Below, piece after piece: positions 63,099 to 64,000 of a stretch of DNA of 64,000 bases; position 1 is the first letter of the stretch, and each line of letters begins with the position of its first letter. A model generated the notes under the pieces. The model made no database searches, had not been told where the DNA came from, and saw only the letters and a list, made by a program, of their open reading frames with translations. The position numbers and the translations under genes are program-made. The stretch covers positions 248,001 through 312,000 of the forward strand of contig NW_027327631.1 in NCBI RefSeq assembly GCF_047675955.1, written 5' to 3'. The DNA comes from Chlorocebus sabaeus (lineage: Eukaryota; Chordata; Mammalia; Primates; Cercopithecidae).

Positions 63099-64000
63099 CA
63101 AATATCCCCTTGCCAATTCCACAAGAACAGCCTTAGCGAAAGGCTTCTTGAAGGGAAAGATGTAACTCTGTGAGATGAATTAACAGAACACAGAGCAGTT
63201 TCTCAGAAAGCTTCTTTCCAGTTTTGAACGGAAGATATTTCCTTTTTCACCATAGCCCTCTATGGGCTTCCAAATATCCCCTTGCCAATTCCACAACAAC
63301 AGCCTTAGCGAAAGGCTTCTTGAAGGGAAAGATGTAACTCTGTGAGATGAATTAACAGAACACAGAGCAGTTTCTCAGAAAGCTTCTTTCCAGTTTTGAA
63401 CGGAAGATATTTCCTTTTTCACCATAGCCCTCTATGGGCTTCCAAATATCCCTTTGCCAATTCCACAAGAACAGCCTTAGCGAAAGGCTTCTTGAAGGGA
63501 AAGATGTAACTCTGTGAGATGAATGAACAGAACACAGAGCAGTTTCTCAGAAAGCTTCTTTCCAGTTTTGAACGGAAGATATTTCCTTTTTCACCATAGC
63601 CCTCTATGGGCTTCCAAATATCCCTTTGCCAATTCCACAAGAACAGCCTTAGCGAAAGGATTCTTGAAGGGAAAGATGTAACTCTGTGAGATGAATGAAC
63701 AGAACACAGAGCAGTTTCTCAGAAAGCTTCTTTCCAGTTTTGAACGGAAGATATTTCCTTTTTCACCATAGCCCTCTATGGGCTTCCAAATATCCCTTTG
63801 CCAATTCCTCAAGAACAGCCTTAGCGAAAGGCTTCTTGAAGGGAAAGATGTAACTCTGCGAGATGAATGAACAGAACACAGAGCAGTTTCTCAGAAAGCT
63901 TCTTTCCAGTTTTGAACGGAAGATATTTCCTTTTTCACCATAGCCCTCTATGGGCTTCCAAATATCCCTTTGCCAATTCCACAAGAACAGCCTCAGCGAA

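Larger units (their letters stand above)
1..64000 (-). repeat. Alpha satellite array, 172-bp monomer, African green monkey type
   Basis: The entire window is tandem alpha satellite. The first two HindIII sites (96 and 268) are 172 bp apart, and this spacing continues to the end, giving about 372 monomers. All are in one orientation; the minus strand is the strand on which alphoid consensus sequences and the CENP-B box are normally written. The monomer aligns with human alphoid DNA through blocks such as GATATTTCC, CCAAATATCC, AACTCTGTGAG and TTTCTCAGAA, and matches my memory of the African green monkey component alpha monomer closely. Neighbours differ at only a few positions, so this is a homogeneous array, not a human-type higher-order array of diverged monomers. 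Such DNA packs centromeric or pericentromeric chromatin and supports kinetochore assembly; which of the two applies here cannot be told from sequence. No gene, RNA gene, mobile element or unique sequence interrupts it. Family call near certain; genus call (Chlorocebus or a close guenon) probable. Confidence 0.96.

Noticed and set aside
1..64000. CRISPR-like or bacterial repeat array
   Set aside because: There are no unique spacers between constant repeats; the whole 172-bp unit is repeated and matches primate alphoid DNA.
1..64000. Macaque or baboon type dimeric alpha satellite (about 340-bp unit)
   Set aside because: Alternating monomers do not fall into two diverged classes; adjacent copies are nearly the same and the basic period is 172 bp.
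1..64000. A regular human-style higher-order repeat with one fixed period
   Set aside because: Block shifts differ (1549, 3612, 4985, 5504, 11523 bp and others) and overlap, so no single unit explains the window.
1..64000. A new gene system, phage, plasmid or defence locus
   Set aside because: No non-satellite sequence of any length is present in the window, so there is nothing that could encode one.

Overview
The whole 64 kb window is one uninterrupted block of tandemly repeated satellite DNA. The unit is about 172 bp, so the window holds roughly 372 copies, all head-to-tail in one orientation. The unit is primate alpha (alphoid) satellite. Read on the minus strand it matches the 172-bp HindIII monomer of African green monkey 'component alpha' DNA as I remember it, with one HindIII site (AAGCTT) in most copies. 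The near-identity of neighbouring copies is a further sign: most differ from the majority sequence at only a few positions, unlike human higher-order arrays (monomers 20-40% diverged) or the two-monomer pattern of macaque and baboon. I infer the centromeric or pericentromeric array of a Cercopithecini monkey, most likely Chlorocebus. The species call rests on memory, not a search.

There is no gene, RNA gene, transposon, CRISPR array or non-satellite interruption. Every open reading frame of 60-130 codons lies on the minus strand, reads the same repeat from a TTG-type start, and exists only because a common variant removes a recurring TAA stop. They are not genes.

The structure is in the variants. 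Monomer-scale markers show that the array grew by repeated segmental duplication of blocks from 9 to about 30 monomers: a 21-mer tandem duplication (3791-11014, unit 3612 bp), a 29-mer tandem duplication (19501-29470, unit 4985 bp), a 9-mer tandem pair (37848-40945, unit 1549 bp), and several dispersed copies, including 45125-48352 against 56648-59875 and 2155-5490 against 59763-63098. A large duplication (about 38.5-45.0 kb against 49.1-54.8 kb) carries an 860-bp, exactly five-monomer indel. A three-monomer marker trio recurs more than twenty times at intervals that are multiples of the monomer.

At monomer scale, each copy holds a pJ-alpha (A-type) box and no CENP-B box, plus four short inverted repeats. 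One variant monomer, seen ten times, turns one of these into a perfect 18-bp palindrome with an NruI core. The most interesting reading is that a centromeric array without CENP-B boxes is dense in small dyads, one of which has become perfect and spread, in one part of the array. All comparisons were made by eye at diagnostic positions; identities were not computed.
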